A DNA stretch of 64,000 nucleotides from Owenia fusiformis. Lineage: Eukaryota; Annelida; Polychaeta; Sabellida; Oweniidae. A program made the translations under genes and the position numbers. This document shows positions 21,682-34,712 of this stretch, piece after piece (the stretch's first letter is position 1; the number at the start of each line of letters is the position of its first letter). Location of the stretch: positions 23,326,455-23,390,454 of the forward strand of contig CAIIXF020000002.1 of NCBI GenBank assembly GCA_903813345.2, in the 5' to 3' direction. A model generated the notes under the pieces. That model was not told where the DNA came from and searched no databases. It worked only from the letters and a program-made list of their open reading frames with translations.

Positions 21682-22749
21682 GAGAAATAGGAGAAGTAAG
21701 TGCCTTATTGATATAAAACAAAAATGGCTAGAGTATTAACTAAGTGACCCCGGGGCACGTTTGTAACAATATGTTGATAAGAAGTTTCATTGATTACGCT
21801 ACAGGCGAATTCTAAGTAAATTATAAGCAAACATAAATAACTATTTTTCCTTCCTTTATTTAATGAATATTGATAATTGTTAAATGCCTTTAATACATTG
21901 TGTATTTTCAAGTTGTTTTTCTGGTATTATTTGATTATGTATTGATCAAGGGAATAAAATGTCGATGTGTGCCACAATACAATAAATGAAATATCAATCC
22001 ACACAGGATTGATTCTCAAGAAATCTTTTGATTTAGATCTCTTACATCGAGTAGAAATATAATATTTAATTCTCATTCCGGGTCTATAGAAAACAGAGCC
22101 TCCTTTACTATGATTACAGATTAAAGACCCTAGAAAACTCATTATGTGTTCTTTCTTCCCAATTTGCGGCCCTATGAATCTTCATTATCGTTAACTAAGA
22201 GAAAAATCACTTCAGTTGTCAGTCATTTTGATTATTTTCTCTCGATAAGTGACCTATAACGAATTATAAGGACATAAGATTGACTTCATCTAAATCTTTT
22301 ATTTAATATAATAATCCATCGGCGAAATAAGTGTCAAGGAAATGACATGGTGGGTTCGAACTAAATAAGATATAACTGGATACAAGAAGATAACTTAATG
22401 AAATTATATCCGTGAATTCGACGCTAAAGTTTGCCAAATTCACTCATAGTTTGTTTGAAAGTAGGATTTATTTAAAGAAACTAGCATAGACGATGCATTA
22501 AAAGCACGAACACTTGAAACATTTGCATGCGCGGTACGTCCCATGTTTTACGTTACTTTGCACAAAAATAGAATGTGCGTTTCTTCCCTATCATAAGGTC
22601 AAAGCTTACTTAAGTACAAGATGTAAATACACCATTGTTCAAATTATTTGTTCACAAAAATTAGCACAATATCTAGAATTATGTATTGCTTCAAGTCCCC
22701 GGACCCCCAATCCTCTTATCCCCTTCATCACTTGTGGGGTGTGCGTAAT

Positions 22750-22783
22750 AGGGGTGGGCAGGGGGGGGGCAAGGGCAGGGGCT
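22750..22783 (+). other. G-rich tract, possible quadruplex
   Basis: GGGGTGGGCAGGGGGGGGG, then CAAGGGCAGGGG, satisfies the four-G-run pattern with short loops on the plus strand, which is the template strand with respect to the receptor gene. It is a sequence pattern only. Confidence 0.5.
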
Positions 22784-23293
22784 TGTAACTTTAATTTTAG
22801 CTAAACCAAGGATTATCAAAAATAAACTTTGTTCTAGAAACATATTTCTATCAGCGAATAAAGAGGGAGATTATTATAGGTTGCTACTGCTCCTACCCTA
22901 ACCTCGAATCTCATCACCTTTTCCATATATGGTGACCTCCTGTGTCCTGTAAACCCTGTAATCTGACACATTGATCTTATAGGCTAGTTTTGACTGATCA
23001 TTGCTTACAATTAATAAACCTCATGAATATCCAGAGAACAGATATATCAATCACAAAATGTATCACTATGTATGGCTCTAACTTTGAATTTACACACGTT
23101 ATGAATGAAAATGTCTTTGGTTTTTGTTCATATATACCATCAAAATGAACATTCAATAATAATGAACATTAAATAATGCACATTAAGATAAGTAAAATAG
23201 CAAAAACAAGCACGAATGAAAAATGTTCTGGAATTCAAGGCATTAAACAAATAAGGAATACGAGAAACTAGCCTTCAAAATTCAACGTGTAAT

Positions 23294-23587
23294 CAAGGAG
23301 GATTGGCTCCCAGAGTGCCACACTGATATTCTGTCCCAAATATGGACATGTCGTGATACAAAATTCGAATTCAAACAGCCGCCATTTTGTTCCCTTCAAT
23401 ATTTGTATCGTGAATTTGGGTCTTATTTCCAAACGATAAATTCCAAAACTCACAAGAAATGACCGAGATATTGGTTCGAATCTTTTGAACTGTTTATTTT
23501 GAGTTTAGAGTCAGTTTTAATTTCAGGAAATAACATTTTAATTGTTGGAAAATATCGAGTTTCGATTCTGTGAGCCAATCCTCCTTG
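23294..23587. mobile_element. TIR element with 9-bp target duplication, Mutator-like size, copy 2
   Basis: This 294-bp element starts CAAGGAGGATTGGCTCCCAG and ends GAGCCAATCCTCCTTG. It is flanked by ACGTGTAAT on both sides (23285-23293 and 23588-23596), a perfect 9-bp duplication. It has the same terminal repeat as the element at 4993. Its right half matches the truncated copy at 5522. There is no coding frame of note. Confidence 0.9.
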
Positions 23588-24083
23588 ACGTGTAATTACA
23601 TTTTGACGTGAATGTAATTGAGAAAACTAGTAACTCCACCCATCGTATTCGTATCATATCATGATTTGATTACAAGTTTACATCCCATGAGTACCATCAC
23701 AATTATACAGTCTAGGTAGAGTAAATGGGAAAAACAGAGATAATTGGATAATAAAATAAAATAACGAAACACATGGGTGACGCGAGAGGTTAATGCTACC
23801 CATAATGCAATTTCAGCAAGTCAATTGAGTTAATGTGACTCATCAGGTTCTGATATTTGATAACCCACACGGATTATTTGCCGCACTCACCATGACGTCT
23901 GTACGAACTGTTCAAACTGCCCAACGTTATTTGAAACGTAATGCTCAATCTAATGAGATGTTGTATGTAGCTTTAGATTATTTGATGTTACGAAAAAACA
24001 ATAATTTAAAATGTTTTTATATACGTTCGGTATGAATGAAATTATCCACGGTCTTGCGATTGTGGAATGTGGCAAAATATATA

Positions 24084-25324
24084 CAGGGTGGGCCAAAAAA
24101 ACAATACCCAAATTTAAAGATAAATTATTAAAATAATATATCTTAAACCTTGCCATGTATTAAACAAATACTGGACGACCATGAGGTGGATATGCCAGAA
24201 TACCTATCCGAGTAAAAAATACTAGGCGAAGCGAAGCTGAGCCTAGTATTTCTTTTCGAGGATAGGTATTTTGGCATATCCACCTCATGGCCATCCAGTA
24301 TTTATTTTATTATGCACCTCCCTTGAGAAATACTTTATTTTAAAGAATGGGTCTACTAAAACAGAAGCCGAGCCTAAAAAACCTGGTGTTTCGACAATCA
24401 AAAATTCCATTTATTCTCTCATTTGGCCTTATTCTTACGTATTCCCTCCATATATGATAAGTTTGGCCGATCCCGTATCTAGCGCCACCTACCTTTTGTC
24501 AGTTAATCACAGGAAATTGAATAGAAATCCCCTTCTCTCATATCACGCAAATCTTTTCTCCCTCGCATTCATCTCAAATTCAACATGGAAGAGATTCTAA
24601 GAAAATGACGTCATGGACAATTGGACTCTTCGAAAGTATTTTTTCGAGGATAGGTATTCTGGTATACGGGATGGTTGGAGATCTCGTTGCTTGAATACTG
24701 GATAGAACGAGATCTTGCTGCCACGTATGGCAATAGACCCCGCAGCTCTTAACCAATCAGATTTGAGTATTTTAATGAGGTGCATAATAATATGTATTAT
24801 TTTAAAGATGAATCATTTCCTAACAATATGACACCATCCGATTGAAAAACTTTTGTTTCGTCGTGAAGATAGAGGCAAAAATTGACACTCGGGGTGTCAT
24901 GAGCGACCAAAAGTCAGAAAATGAAAATATACACCCGTATTGCAGTCACAGCTGCACTCAATATGCTTAACTGAATCCTTATACATGTTATACATTTATT
25001 TGAAAGTAATACACAATAAATATTTATTCAAAAGATATAAGTTTTATTGGCGAATTTTGGACTATACTTGCATAAATGTACATCTTTTGAAGGTGCAAAA
25101 ATTCAAATTTCCCTCAATTTTCCACAATTTGAAATTTTATGGTGGCTCATGACACCCCTGGTGTCCTTTCTAGCCTCTAACTCTTCAATAAGAGTTTTTC
25201 AATCGGATGGTCTCATATTGTTAGGAAATGATTTATCTTTAAAATTATATATAATACATGGCATGAGTTAACATATATCATACATTATCTTTAAACTTGG
25301 GTATTGTTTTTTTGGCCCACCCTG
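24084..25324. mobile_element. Foldback CAGGGTGGGCC element, 1241 bp, with a nested insertion
   Basis: The ends CAGGGTGGGCCAAAAAAACA and its complement are flanked by TA (24082-24083 and 25325-25326). Arms match inward through CAATACCCAA, TTTAAAGATAA, CCATGTATTA, AAATCATTTCCTAACAATATG and CCATCCGATTGAAAAAC, ending around GGGGTGTCATGAGC near 24900. The left arm is interrupted at 24163-24791 by unrelated sequence; without it the element would be about 600 bp. The frame at 24271-24600 lies inside the insertion and is not called a gene. Confidence 0.85.
24163..24791. mobile_element. Insertion nested in the left arm, with its own hairpin
   Basis: ATGTATTA occurs at 24155-24162 and again at 24792-24799, an 8-bp direct repeat at the exact points where the host element's arm is broken. 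Inside is a long hairpin, 24170-24303 (AATACTGGACGACCATGAGG ... CCTCATGGCCATCCAGTATT), around ACTAGGCGAAGCGAAGCTGA. TATTATGCACCTC near 24310 faces GAGGTGCATAATA at its right end. The 8-bp duplication would suit a hAT-type insertion, but the ends do not form an obvious terminal repeat. Confidence 0.6.
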
Positions 25325-28300
25325 TATATATTTTGTCATGACTTTCACCTTTGAATTCCATCCTTACCATGACGCACGTGCTTTGATATTTGCATTGAAT
25401 TCTGGTATTGGTTTTTTGGTTTTCCATTATTTCACACAATTTAATAAAAGATACACATTAGTTTTTATTATTTACGTAAGAGCAGAAATTACAATGGGTC
25501 GAAACTAATTTGTCTAACCTGACAGATATAAAAATACTTATACAAATAAGTGAATACTAAAAACAAACACAGTTTATGAATCAAATCGAATAGAAGGTTA
25601 CGCTAATCTTATAACAGAGTAGATACTTTGATGAAATAGAGCTTGTAATGCTTAAGTGTAATTAATACATTACTTAACAGCGTAATCGGTTGTAACAATT
25701 TATGGTCCTAATTACGAGATACTATATGTGTATTTTTTCTATCAATTCATCACGCCCTTAAGCTTAATATATTAAGAGTAAATAGAAATAGCAGAAGCGA
25801 GTCAATTCGTTCTCCATCCCCTGTTAGTTTCCCTGTTAGTGAATCAAGTAACTGGGGAAGGGGATTGCATAACTGGGGAGGATCGAGTGAATTGTTTCAA
25901 GTCAATAAAGGATGGGGGATTATATTAAGACACTGGGACAATAGCTTGAATCATCTCACAACTCACCGGGGAGGGAGAGATCGCAAAAGAGTGGACGGGA
26001 CCATCAAATTCACTTCACTTACTTTATTTATTAAATACAGTAACAGATCAGTCTTGTGTTTTAGAAACTCTATACCCCTGATGGGCGGGCTGTTTCATGT
26101 ACTCTAAATAAGAAAAATCAAAAAGGCAATACTAGAAACAATGAATGACTGGCCCAATCGTACTTCAAATGTCTTAATTCCTTATTTCATCTGATTTAAC
26201 ACAGGATACAGCAACACCAGGTGTGTATTTCACAAGTGGAATTTCACCTTCTTTAACGATAATTACACTAATTTTTCAAAGTCACTTGTATTCACACCAA
26301 CACTGAGCAGACTGTATACCAATTTTCTGCTTATTTGAAAGACTACATATTTGCGTTGCAGGTGAACATACCTATGATTAATTGATTGTGGATCTCTTTT
26401 TGACGTATACTATCTGCTCCAGGTATCTTTACAAGACTTAATTATACGAGGAGACGGGACCCCCTGCTACGTTTTTTTAATTTCTTGAGATCAACTTCAA
26501 TTATATTTATGGTTTTATATCGGGAAAAATAGTTCCTTCCGAGAATAAGATCTATAAGAATATTGAAGTTAACATTTTATGCAAACAAAATTTAGAGTTT
26601 TTTTAAAAAAAACATCACTCCAAGTGATGAGAAAGTCATGTGCTTTTCAGTTTAGATTCCCCATGATCTAGTAACCTACCAAGAAACAGACATTTTATTT
26701 TCTCTTATCAAATATTAATCTAAGAACATGTCAAAAACATATTCAAAATCAATCTATATTTGAGCTTAAATGTTTTCATGAATAAAAAAGATGGAACGTC
26801 TATGGTACTAAGTCTTTCAAATAGATAATCTCAATGGGGTTGAACCAATGCTGCGTATCAATATGTCAACATACTGTGGCTACGAGGCATATAGCCCCGT
26901 CTCTATTACCATATCGTGTGCTAAGCCCCGGTGCTAATGAGTTTGACAAAACAAAATAAGTTACAGCGCGATTCCTTGGAGGTAAAATACGTCCATTAAA
27001 TAAATAAGCGATCTCTTCATGCTATTCATCTTTGTGTGACCATAGCCTCGATGTGTGATCATAACCATTGCGTTACCATGTCATTATACAAGTGAAATAT
27101 CTCTATGAAGTTCCAAAAATATTTTTTGGGGACGTATAACAAAAATGTGACTTTATGTTTATTTTGGCAAATCTAATTTTTTGTCTTGTAAATGTGTTAA
27201 AGTATTTCATTGGACGCTCATCACATGTGCTGATTCCGAATGCCCTTGTTACGATCATCATCGTCCAATATCAGACATTACCATGTTGCATCATGTCACG
27301 TTTCACCACAGGGTGTTACAAAGTCGGCCAAGCACGTAATATTGTTTTTTACTTCCCATGTTTGATATAGAATTTCAAATGTACTAGTTTTAAACAATTG
27401 AACTTGTAACAAACAAGAGAATATCCCTACAGCTGTTAACAGAGGGAAAAATCAAACTTTGAACAACTTAATCTGGATCAAATTACTCAAAGAAATTACT
27501 CCGCCGTAGGTTATAAAAACAAGTTAGTTAGGATATGTTCCTGTACTATATTCACTACTGAGAAGCACATGTGATGTTGGTATTGCTATTGTGAGTTTTA
27601 TTTATTGCTAGAGACTATCTTTACTTGTTCATATTCATCATTATATGGTTTAATGAATAAACTATGTTTCCAATCAGTTCCTGGGGTTCGTTTTTGGTAC
27701 GATCCTAACTTACGATTCCGAGAAATCCATTGTCTATTTTATGACGAACAATGTTCTGCGACCAAATTGTAATTTACAACTGTTCCGAAACGGACCCCTA
27801 TATCGGTATTTTCACCATACCCCTAAGCAGTACATTTCATTGACAATAGCAAAACAATTACAAATGTAGAATCGACTACTGTAGAATCAATTACAGTTTT
27901 AATTTCAATTCAAACAATTTTCCCATCGGTAATCTAAATATAAAACAAACCAGGAGCATAACTAACAAGCATTGAAAGAACAGTAGTATGTGTAATGAAA
28001 GAATACCCAATGAATTCTCTCAGACGGTTAAACAAAGCCCATATACTGGGCGTCAAATTAATCCTGCCCCCTCCAGGTAAAATCGTAATATATTGCACCA
28101 GGTGTGGTATAGGCCTACCATTTGACATCACGAGAAATCATGACCTTCAATTTGTTCCTTTCTGGAAAGATATTACCAGTTGCTAGATGAGCATCAGAAT
28201 GATCATTTGACACCCTGTATATTTAAAGCAGAAATGGGATCCATCAATAATATCATCATATTCTTTGGAATCATACTAGACTCTCAGGGTTAAACCAAAG

Positions 28301-31300
28301 CTTTTATGTTCATATCTCAAACTTTATTGATGGTTGCATCCCATTTTAATGTTTACTTGCAAACATAAGGGGAATACGTTTCAACGCTCCATGGTTCGTC
28401 TAAACAAAGTGTGTGATCCTTATCAAGTATTGAAAGTTGCCTTTAACCATTCACAAAGTATGAATGTTAACACCCTTTGGCGTATTTCTCCTACTTAGCG
28501 ATACACAGACTCTCGCCAGACTGAACAACCGTTTGGAGATTATAAATAACAGATACAAAATTGCATTAAAAGTAGCAAATGAAGTGAATATGTTATAGTT
28601 TATCTGACGCTATACATGGGATCTTTGAAACATATGCACCATTGACAGGTATTGCTGTTGAGAACACAAATAAACAACTGTTATCTTCACAGATTTAAAT
28701 AGCTCAGCAGAATATATTTGGAACTCGACAAATCTTCACAAAGCAGTTGTTGTGTTACGTTCTGTTCAAAACTTGTTCTCGTCCATTTTACATGCATGTG
28801 GTCAGTGTAAGAGAAAGAAATGAACTTTAAAAATACACAGAGTAAGGACAGTACACTCTAATAGGGTCATGGTTGACTGAATTTCCATGTTGTTGAGCCC
28901 CGGGGTCATTATATTTTGTTAATTCAAGACTGAAATTGGTTATTTTCTCATAAAAACAATTTATTAGGAAACTGTTCAGTAAAATTTGCGTGCAATGGTA
29001 AATGCAGGAATACAAAATCAGTGAGCCGTGAACATGCAAAATTCGATTTTCTGAACAATTTTGGGAGGTTTCGAGCCCTAGTGATGCTAATAGATTACAA
29101 AAGCTGGTTAAAATTGTAGCAATTGCAAAACAAATTCGTATACTCTCGCAAGTATGACTATTTGTTAATTTGCAAAATAGAAAACCATTAAATTTTCACG
29201 AAATTCTGATGACCAGACCAACCAGCATGATCTTTTATGTAAGTAAAACGAATATGTCCCTTTGAAAATGGGTTTTTAGTGGGTACAAAAGTGTCAAAAT
29301 GTAAATTATTCGATCAGTGTGGCACATTTGAGGTATGTACCTTTTAATTGAGCAAGAACTGCTCCGAATCCTCTTCTTTTAAATCCTTTTAAATTGGCAG
29401 TAATGTAGTCAACTATTTTTTCCAGTGAAAAACCGAAAATTGCCGAATCAGCAGTATTACTTTTTGTACCATTGAGATGTTAAATTGACAAAGTTCAAAT
29501 TAGAATTTATCAAATCGCAGCCCATCTATTTTCAAAGTATTTCAGAGAAATACAGCGAAACATCTCACCTTAATGTCAAAAATTTCAACAAAAAATATCC
29601 CACGAAAATCAAAAGGTCTGCTCTCTTACATAGTTGGAGTACCAAACCATCATCATATTTATGTACATTAACCAATTCACCACTACCAAGCTCATCCATC
29701 CGCAGAAAATAATCCCAAATATTTTACCGATCACTGTTATGATCACATGTTTCCCAGTTTTTCTGGGCATTATGTGTCTGCAAATTAGAGTATTCCATCC
29801 AAAGATGGTGCTGTAGTATACCATTGAAGTCCCCAAACAAGTTTGAAACAGAACTACTTTTCTCATGCCACGAAATAAACAAACCGAGTAAGGATAGTAC
29901 ACTCAGATACGTCTATTTCATCACGCAAAGAAACACTATAGTACTATATGTAAGACTGATAGTACAAAGTGCAAATAGGAGAGACATACAACATCACAAA
30001 ACACAGCTAGAAAAAACCTTCTACTGGTACAAGCAAAACAAATCAGAAAAACAAACTGTCAATCAAAAAGTATGGTCTAACGCACAATATCCTTTAAAAT
30101 TCTGTTTTATGAAGCACCGCTTTTCAAACACAATGAAGTTCATTCATTGTATGAGCTCATTCAGTAAACATAGGTCTCATGGTAGCGTTGAAGCAGAAAC
30201 AAAACAGATGTCCATAAGTAGTGATTTCAAAACTCTTCAAACAGGCATGTGTACGAAACAAAACAGAGCTTTAAACATTCATTGGCGGGGTATTTTTAGA
30301 CTCCTGCAAGGCGTTCGATAAGCAAAGATGAAAACATAATCTTTGTTTGATTTGCTTAGGGGCTTGTCAGAAGAATCGGCAAGACATGTAACATACTAGG
30401 TACTATCTCAGAGGCGACTGCGGCCAAGATCATGGTGATCTAATGAAACCTTCAACTTCCGTTAATCACATCAATGAGAAGTCGCCCAAATATCAAAAAG
30501 AGGTCTTGCAAATGGCGATATCCATTATAGTAACTCAGGATCTATATACGTGAACAATATTTTCCTTTATTTGCATCGTAGTGTGCTCTACTAAATTGCA
30601 AATTTCAGGTACATAATTTTGGTCCAAAGAATTTTAAGGATGTTAGTCACTGTAGGGTACCGTGGTTTCACGTTTTTGTCTTCAAAATAAAATTTTGTCT
30701 TCCCCTAACATATCATTTTAATAGCTATTTTGGAGAATTCATTGACCTATTCTAATTGAAATAATAGTAAGGACAAAGGGGTCACATTTAGTTATGCATG
30801 TCAGTAAGCGTTTCTTCTTGTGATATTAAAATACTATATTATGATTAATATACTCTTTATCTAATACCTGGGGTGGTTAAGATATATTAGACGCTGAGTA
30901 TACCACAATCGGATACTTATTTCACCTTGATTATGAAAATATGATAAAACGGTAAAGTTAATTGTTACGTAAGAAATTATCTAGGAAAACATTCTTCTAA
31001 TTACACACGTTCCAAGTTGCTTCAACATGTCTTTGAAGAGTAAACGTGTTGAAAGAGATAGTGTAAACATTTGTGTAAATGAAAGTGGGCACATTGTGGG
31101 AGACTAGATTCCCCGGTGCAAATCACTTGTTGTGGTGAGACAAAAGAAGCAATGTTTGTTTTAAGTCTGATCAAGGTCGAGGGGCCTGTGAGATCAAGCC
31201 ACTCAGAAACACACTATTAGGTCATATAGCCAGATAGCAGGAGATGGGAAAGTAGTTGAATAGCACTGCCCTCTCAAGACATGTCAGATATATCGGTAAA

Positions 31301-32809
31301 ACAACAGTATGTATGTCAAACTATAGACATGAAACAGCAAAGAATGTACAGGTGCAGTCTTCGATACTTACTTTGGCCATTCCCTGTAGCTAGCTCCATA
31401 TGGAATATTTTCTTAAAATCCTTAATCTCTATATTTTGAGTAAAAATAGAAATGAACCTAGTTTTTTAGTAAAGCTATAATTGTCTGACTAAGAGGTCAA
31501 GGTCAAGGTTGAGGTCGAAATCAAAAATTGGAAGAAAAGTAGAAAATGCATAGGCGCCAAATAAGTGTAGATAGATGACTGAGGAAGTGAAAGCAAGAAT
31601 GTAAACACAAATCAGCACACAACTAATTGAGGTTAACTACCCACACGTTCCTGTTGAGATTGTATTGTTTTGAAGTTTCAAAGAGTTGATATCTAGGGGG
31701 AAGTAATAAATTCCAACTCTTTTAACACTAGGGTGTAATGAAGATATCGCCGACCCTTGTGAATCTAGACTTCTCTTACAACTTGTTTTGGTCACTTTTT
31801 GTAAATCTTCAATTTCGTCAATTACATATAACTGTTGTAGAGTTGCAAAGCACAATATTCTGAGGTGGACATACATCATCAAATGATAAAATACAAATGT
31901 TCATATAATATTCAAGTACTTCTTTGTACAACTAGGTGATGTGTGACCACTTATGTAGGGAATAGATTACAGAAACATCGAACATTAACTTCATTGTTTT
32001 CGAAATATTGCATATTTAAATTGATAAATACAATGTGTATGAGAATATATACAGTTTACCAAAAAGTAAGACATGCTGTCTTGACTAACTCAGCATGTCC
32101 AAGCAGGTTATTTGGTCACGCGAACAAGAACAGACAAGTCCAAACGTGAACTAACATGAATGGGCATGCCCCTTAACGCAACGGACCGTGATTTATATTT
32201 TGCCAACTTGTATGACCTAACAAAGCTAATAGTATATTACTTTTTTCGTACATTGCATTCCTTTGATGATCCGGCCTGCTATTCGTTAACATGGGCGATG
32301 ATGCACCAGGCACGGTTCACTGAAACTGTATTCCTTTGATGACCTACTATATATATACGTTAACATGAGCGATGATGCACTCGGTACGGTTCACTGATAA
32401 TGAATTGACAGAAATGGCTCTGATTCCTGATAAAGCCTTACCTGTCACAACTGAGAGATAGAAACCCTGAAGGAAATTAAATCCAATTGAATTAACTACC
32501 CAGTCTAAACGTAATAGAGTAAACCAATTGTTCATGACACGATCAATCGCAGAAGGGAAATTTGTGTGCCCAAATGTCTCATATTTTAATCAAGGTGACC
32601 TAATGAAGGAAACGACAATGTGTCATGTATCTCTAAAATGTCTCTAAGGGCTGAAGTCTCAGATCACCTGAACTTTCCAGTAAGAGCATTCGAAGACATA
32701 GTGTTATTGACGTTTTAATTTGTAGCCTGAAATTGCTTACAGGATCCATCTACTACTGGGGATTACCATGGAATTGCCTGTCATTTTTATATCATAGAGT
32801 ATAAGGCAC

Positions 32810-33810
32810 AATTAAATTGCAAAGCATGAGATAGGCACCGCGTCAATTTGATTAGATGTGATGAACAAGTACAGTCTCTAGTAGTCAGCGCCAACTTGCG
32901 GCAATATGTAATCTATTGCAAAGCATGAGATAGGCATTAGATGTGATGAACAAGTATAGTCTCTTATTGCTGGCCATCTGGACCAATGTATCGTCATACT
33001 TTTAACGCCAGAAAATCTTTTAACACCTTTAGAATTACTTTTAACGCCATCAAAAACAATTTTGTGCGCCATTAAAAGTCATTTTGTACTGAGTATTACG
33101 CCGTTAAAACATTTTGAACGCCGTGATTGACTACGTATGGCATCAGAAATGAATTTGTACGCCAATAAAAATCATTTTGCACGGCGTCGAAAATCACTTT
33201 AACGGAGTCAAAAAGTGTTTTTGCACTATCAATAAAAGCTACCATTTCAAAATGATTGTAACGGTGGTTTTTACGTGTAACATACAATTCTTAATTGACG
33301 CCGTTCAAAATAGTTTTTCACGCGTTAAAATTCCTTTTTGACAGCGTTATTAATAATTTTTGACATCGTTTGAATTTGTTTTTGTCGCCGTTCAAAATCA
33401 TTTTTTACGCCGTTCAAAGACATTTTTGACGGCTTTAAAAATAATTTTTGACGGCGTTACTAATAAATTTTGACGGCGTAAAAAATCATTTTTGACGCCG
33501 TTCGAAATAGTTTTGACGCCGTTCGAAATCATTTTTGACGCCGTCAAAATCACTTTTGACACCGCTAATTTTTTTCACGCCGTTCAAATTATATTTTACG
33601 GCGTTAAAAGTAAAGTTTACGGCGTTAAAAGCATGACGATACATTGGCCAAGGTGGCTAGTCGTAGTCTCTAGTAGTCAGCGCCAACTTGCGACAATGTG
33701 TAATCTATTGCAATGCATGAGATAGGCACCGCGTAAGTTTGATTAGATGTGATGAACAAGTATAGTCTCTAGTAGTTAGCGCCAACTTGCGGCAATGTGT
33801 TATCTATTCA
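32810..33810. repeat. Tandem units of about 95-105 bp, split by an insertion
   Basis: The unit contains GATGAACAAGTATAGTCTCT, AGTAGTCAGCGCCAACTTGC and CTATTGCAAAGCATGAGATA. About two units lie at 32810-32964 and about one and a half at 33664-33810, with the 32965-33663 element inserted between them. Unit-to-unit differences are few. Confidence 0.85.
32965..33663. mobile_element. TIR element made of degenerate GACGCCGTT repeats, 8-bp target duplication
   Basis: The left end has ACCAATGTATCGTCATACTT and TTAACGCC, mirrored at the right by GGCGTTAAAAGCATGACGATACATTGGCC. TAGTCTCT is found just outside both ends (32957-32964 and 33664-33671), at matching points of the host tandem unit. Nearly the whole interior consists of 20-23-bp units like ATTTTTGACGCCGTTCAAAA in both orientations, well over twenty of them. 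The resulting frames (for example 33492-33725) translate as repeats and are not called genes. Confidence 0.82.
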
Positions 33811-34680
33811 ATCAGTTCATCGCTTACTTGTAAATAGAAATAACCAAACTCTCCGAACGATATCCGTTATTCTTTAAATCTCTACATCGTATTCAAGTAC
33901 TATTGCATAATGTGAAAAGCAATTTGTAGCTGGTAGACAAAATATGACACAATCAATGGTGAAATGTCTAATGGATTACGTTAACAAGAGAAAGAATCTG
34001 CTAATCAAATGAGAAATGAGAAAATACTAGAAGGGTATATCTAGCTAAAGCAATACCAACCATAAATGATGGTAAAAACCCCAAAAGCCCAATATGAAGC
34101 CAGCAATTAAACGACCACACTGACATTTGTGTGAGGTGATCATGATATTAAAAGTAAATCAAGAAAAACAGGTAATTTCAACTCACGCAATCAATTCACA
34201 AATCATTTACAATAGCATCGTGTTATAAGTAATTCACACGCATTATATGTTCTTTTTGCGATTTCAATCAGAACCTTGCTCTGAGATGCAGTAACAATGT
34301 AGTTCTCGAGTAACAGTACTCTAATTAATTTAATCACTAGAAATGCTTTATGTCATTCCATAAAGAGCGGGTTGCCATTTTATTGGTAAAAAATCAAGGC
34401 TGGGCTTTGGAATGAAATTACGATTACAAAAATACGAATCAAACATACAAATCCAGGCACAACGAGTAATATCATTATTAATTAATTTATAGCCTCATTT
34501 ATGAGGTCATCGGAGCTCTCTGTATACCCTCAATTATCGATGAGGTTATCGAAGTTCAGTTAATCTACTGTTTATCATATTGGATAGTGAAGGAAGTAAA
34601 GAGAATAGAAAATTTTAAATGTTGAGAGCAATAATTTCAAAAAGCATGCAAATGGTTTCTTATAATCTTTATCCTATAGG

Positions 34681-34712
34681 AATTTTCTCATACAATATTG
34701 TATGAGAAAATT
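34681..34712. repeat. Perfect 32-bp palindrome
   Basis: AATTTTCTCATACAAT is followed directly by its exact complement, with no loop. In the genome this gives a perfect cruciform-capable site. Confidence 0.9.

Noticed and set aside
24271-24600. 109-codon plus-strand frame
   Set aside because: It lies within a nested repeat insertion and begins in a hairpin arm; no family resemblance.
28200-28221. CAGGGTG-family element ending at CACCCTGTATA
   Set aside because: Only one end was found; no matching left end within several kb.
33492-33725. 77-codon plus-strand frame with repeating V-K-x-x-F-D-A pattern
   Set aside because: The pattern follows from the 21-bp (in-frame) GACGCCGTT repeats, not from protein constraint.
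32810-33810. CRISPR-like array of repeats
   Set aside because: Units are contiguous tandem repeats and degenerate inverted repeats in a eukaryotic intron; no constant repeat with unique spacers.
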